Assembly (NCBI GenBank): GCA_964587175.1
Contig: CAZPKK010000021.1
Coordinates: forward strand, 1-22,082
From: CALXVA01 sp964587175
GTDB taxonomy: Bacteria > Bacillota > Clostridia > TANB77 > CAG-508
Direction: 5' to 3'
DNA length: 22,082 bases
Shown: positions 21,217-22,082 of the stretch, one piece after another
Layout: each line of letters starts with the position of its first letter
How positions within the stretch are numbered: position 1 is the first letter of the stretch
Notes under the pieces: model-generated
The model's database searches: none
What the model was told of the DNA's origin: nothing
Seen by the model: only the letters and a program-made list of their open reading frames with translations
Made by a program: the position numbers and the translations under genes

Positions 21217-22082
21217 TTATTTTTTTAATTCTTCCAAAAACATCTTGTTTAGCATTTGAGGATTTGCTTTTCCTTTTGTCTCTTTCATCGCTTGTCCTAC
21301 TAAAAAGCCTAAAGCTTTATCCTTCCCTGCTTTGTAATCAGCCACTGACTGAGGGTTATTGCTAAGTACCTTTTCTACTACTTCTTTTATTGCTCCTTCA
21401 TCAGATATTTGTATCCAGCCTTTTTCTTTTATTATTTCTTCTGGATTTTTTGGATTTTCAAATAATTCTTCTACAACTTTTTTACCTATTGCAGAACTAA
21501 TTGTACCTTTATCAATTAATTCCACCAATTTTGCCAAATGTTCTGCTGTGAAAGGAATTCCATCTGGCTCTAGCTCTTTTTCATTTAATATTCTAGAAAT
21601 ATCAGAAAGTAACCAATTTGCTACCGCTTTTGCATTTCCACATATTTTTTCTGTTGCTTCAAACATATTTGATAAATATTTAGAATTTGTTAAAAGTTTC
21701 GCATCTTTTTCTGATAATTTGAATTCATTAATATATCTTTCTCTTCTACTTTCTGGCAATTCTGGCAAATTGTTCTTGATATTTTCTATATACTCTTCTG
21801 ATAAACGAATAGCAACTAAATCTGGCTCTGGGAAATATCTGTAATCTTGTGCATCTTCTTTATCTCTCATAGGAAATGTCTTTCCAGATATATCATCCCA
21901 TCTTAGTGTTTCTTGAACAATTTTTCCACCATCTTCAAGCACATCCATCTGTCTTTCTGATTCATACTCTATTGCTCTTGTAATTGCTCTAAAAGAGTTC
22001 ATATTTTTCATTTCAGTTCTAGTTCCAAATTTTGTGTCACCTTTTTTTCTTACAGAAACATTAACATCTGCTCTAAAAGAAC
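21217..22082 (-). CDS. gatB: Aspartyl/glutamyl-tRNA amidotransferase subunit B, C-terminal part (runs off the window)
   Basis: 288 codons are present; the frame stays open to the window edge, so an internal Met near 22011 is not the start. The edge begins SFRADVNVSVRKKGDTKFGT, then TEMKNMNSFRAITRAIEYE and DYRYFPEPDLVAI, all signature segments of the GatB/E catalytic cradle. The C-terminal tail and YqeY-like domains follow, ending in KANPQMLNKMFLEELKK. GatB, with GatA and GatC, converts Glu-tRNA(Gln) or Asp-tRNA(Asn) to the amidated form in the cytoplasm. gatA and gatC would lie beyond the right edge. Confidence 0.97.
   Translation of the reverse strand, partial: SFRADVNVSVRKKGDTKFGTRTEMKNMNSFRAITRAIEYESERQMDVLEDGGKIVQETLRWDDISGKTFPMRDKEDAQDYRYFPEPDLVAIRLSEEYIENIKNNLPELPESRRERYINEFKLSEKDAKLLTNSKYLSNMFEATEKICGNAKAVANWLLSDISRILNEKELEPDGIPFTAEHLAKLVELIDKGTISSAIGKKVVEELFENPKNPEEIIKEKGWIQISDEGAIKEVVEKVLSNNPQSVADYKAGKDKALGFLVGQAMKETKGKANPQMLNKMFLEELKK

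Noticed and set aside
1..22082. CRISPR array, tRNA, rRNA, integrase or transposase genes
   Set aside because: No regularly spaced repeats, cloverleaf sequences or recombinase motifs were found in either strand.

Overview
The window looks like a chromosomal piece of a low-GC, spore-forming Firmicute, most likely a member of Clostridia. It is AT-rich throughout and its ribosome binding sites are mostly strong AGGAGG types. It carries an alpha/beta-type small acid-soluble spore protein, a CtsR/McsA/McsB/ClpC stress operon with a CtsR operator, a long-form hibernation factor and an LtaS-type sulfatase. Species cannot be fixed from the sequence alone. Most genes lie on the minus strand. No tRNA, rRNA, CRISPR array, transposase or integrase is seen.

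Layout. (1) 1-1640: the 5' part of a cystathionine gamma-synthase-type PLP enzyme with operator-like palindromes upstream, a small two-helix membrane protein, and a GNAT acetyltransferase whose GC content (about 53% by my count over 1081-1500) is far above its surroundings. (2) 1638-5058: a fused MacB-type ABC exporter and a hemolysin III/PAQR-type membrane protein. (3) 5171-8258: a tight minus-strand cluster of a 74-residue protein, a zeta-toxin-like P-loop kinase, a Cys-motif protein with a nucleotidyltransferase-like DxD stretch, and a PHP phosphoesterase. The Cys-motif protein is split into two frames at a run of six A. This is the best candidate for an uncharacterised system. (4) 8318-12002: an LtaS-family sulfatase and an LCP (LytR-CpsA-Psr) protein, both acting on cell-envelope polymers. 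(5) 12058-17040: ctsR-mcsA-mcsB-clpC, read from a promoter whose start region carries a near-consensus CtsR box. The leader contains a dispersed repeat. McsB has Ser where the family's active-site Cys is expected. (6) 17297-19697: a small hydrophilic protein with a sigma-G-like promoter, a Cof-type HAD phosphatase, the spore protein gene and hpf. (7) 19899-22082: rpsT, a small membrane protein, a 512-base stretch with repeats but no convincing gene, and the C-terminal part of gatB running off the window end.

Intergenic spaces hold at least three families of short, hairpin-forming dispersed repeats. One is an approximately 100-bp element with a TATAACAAGGTTAG end (16850, 20698, partial at 19091). 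The second is a GGGACAGG...CCTGTCCC hairpin (10345 and 20243). The third is a GGAACAG...ACGATARAACCGT hairpin (556 and 17623). Read together, the genes serve stress proteolysis, ribosome hibernation and spore DNA protection, next to envelope-polymer enzymes and a toxin-like cassette.
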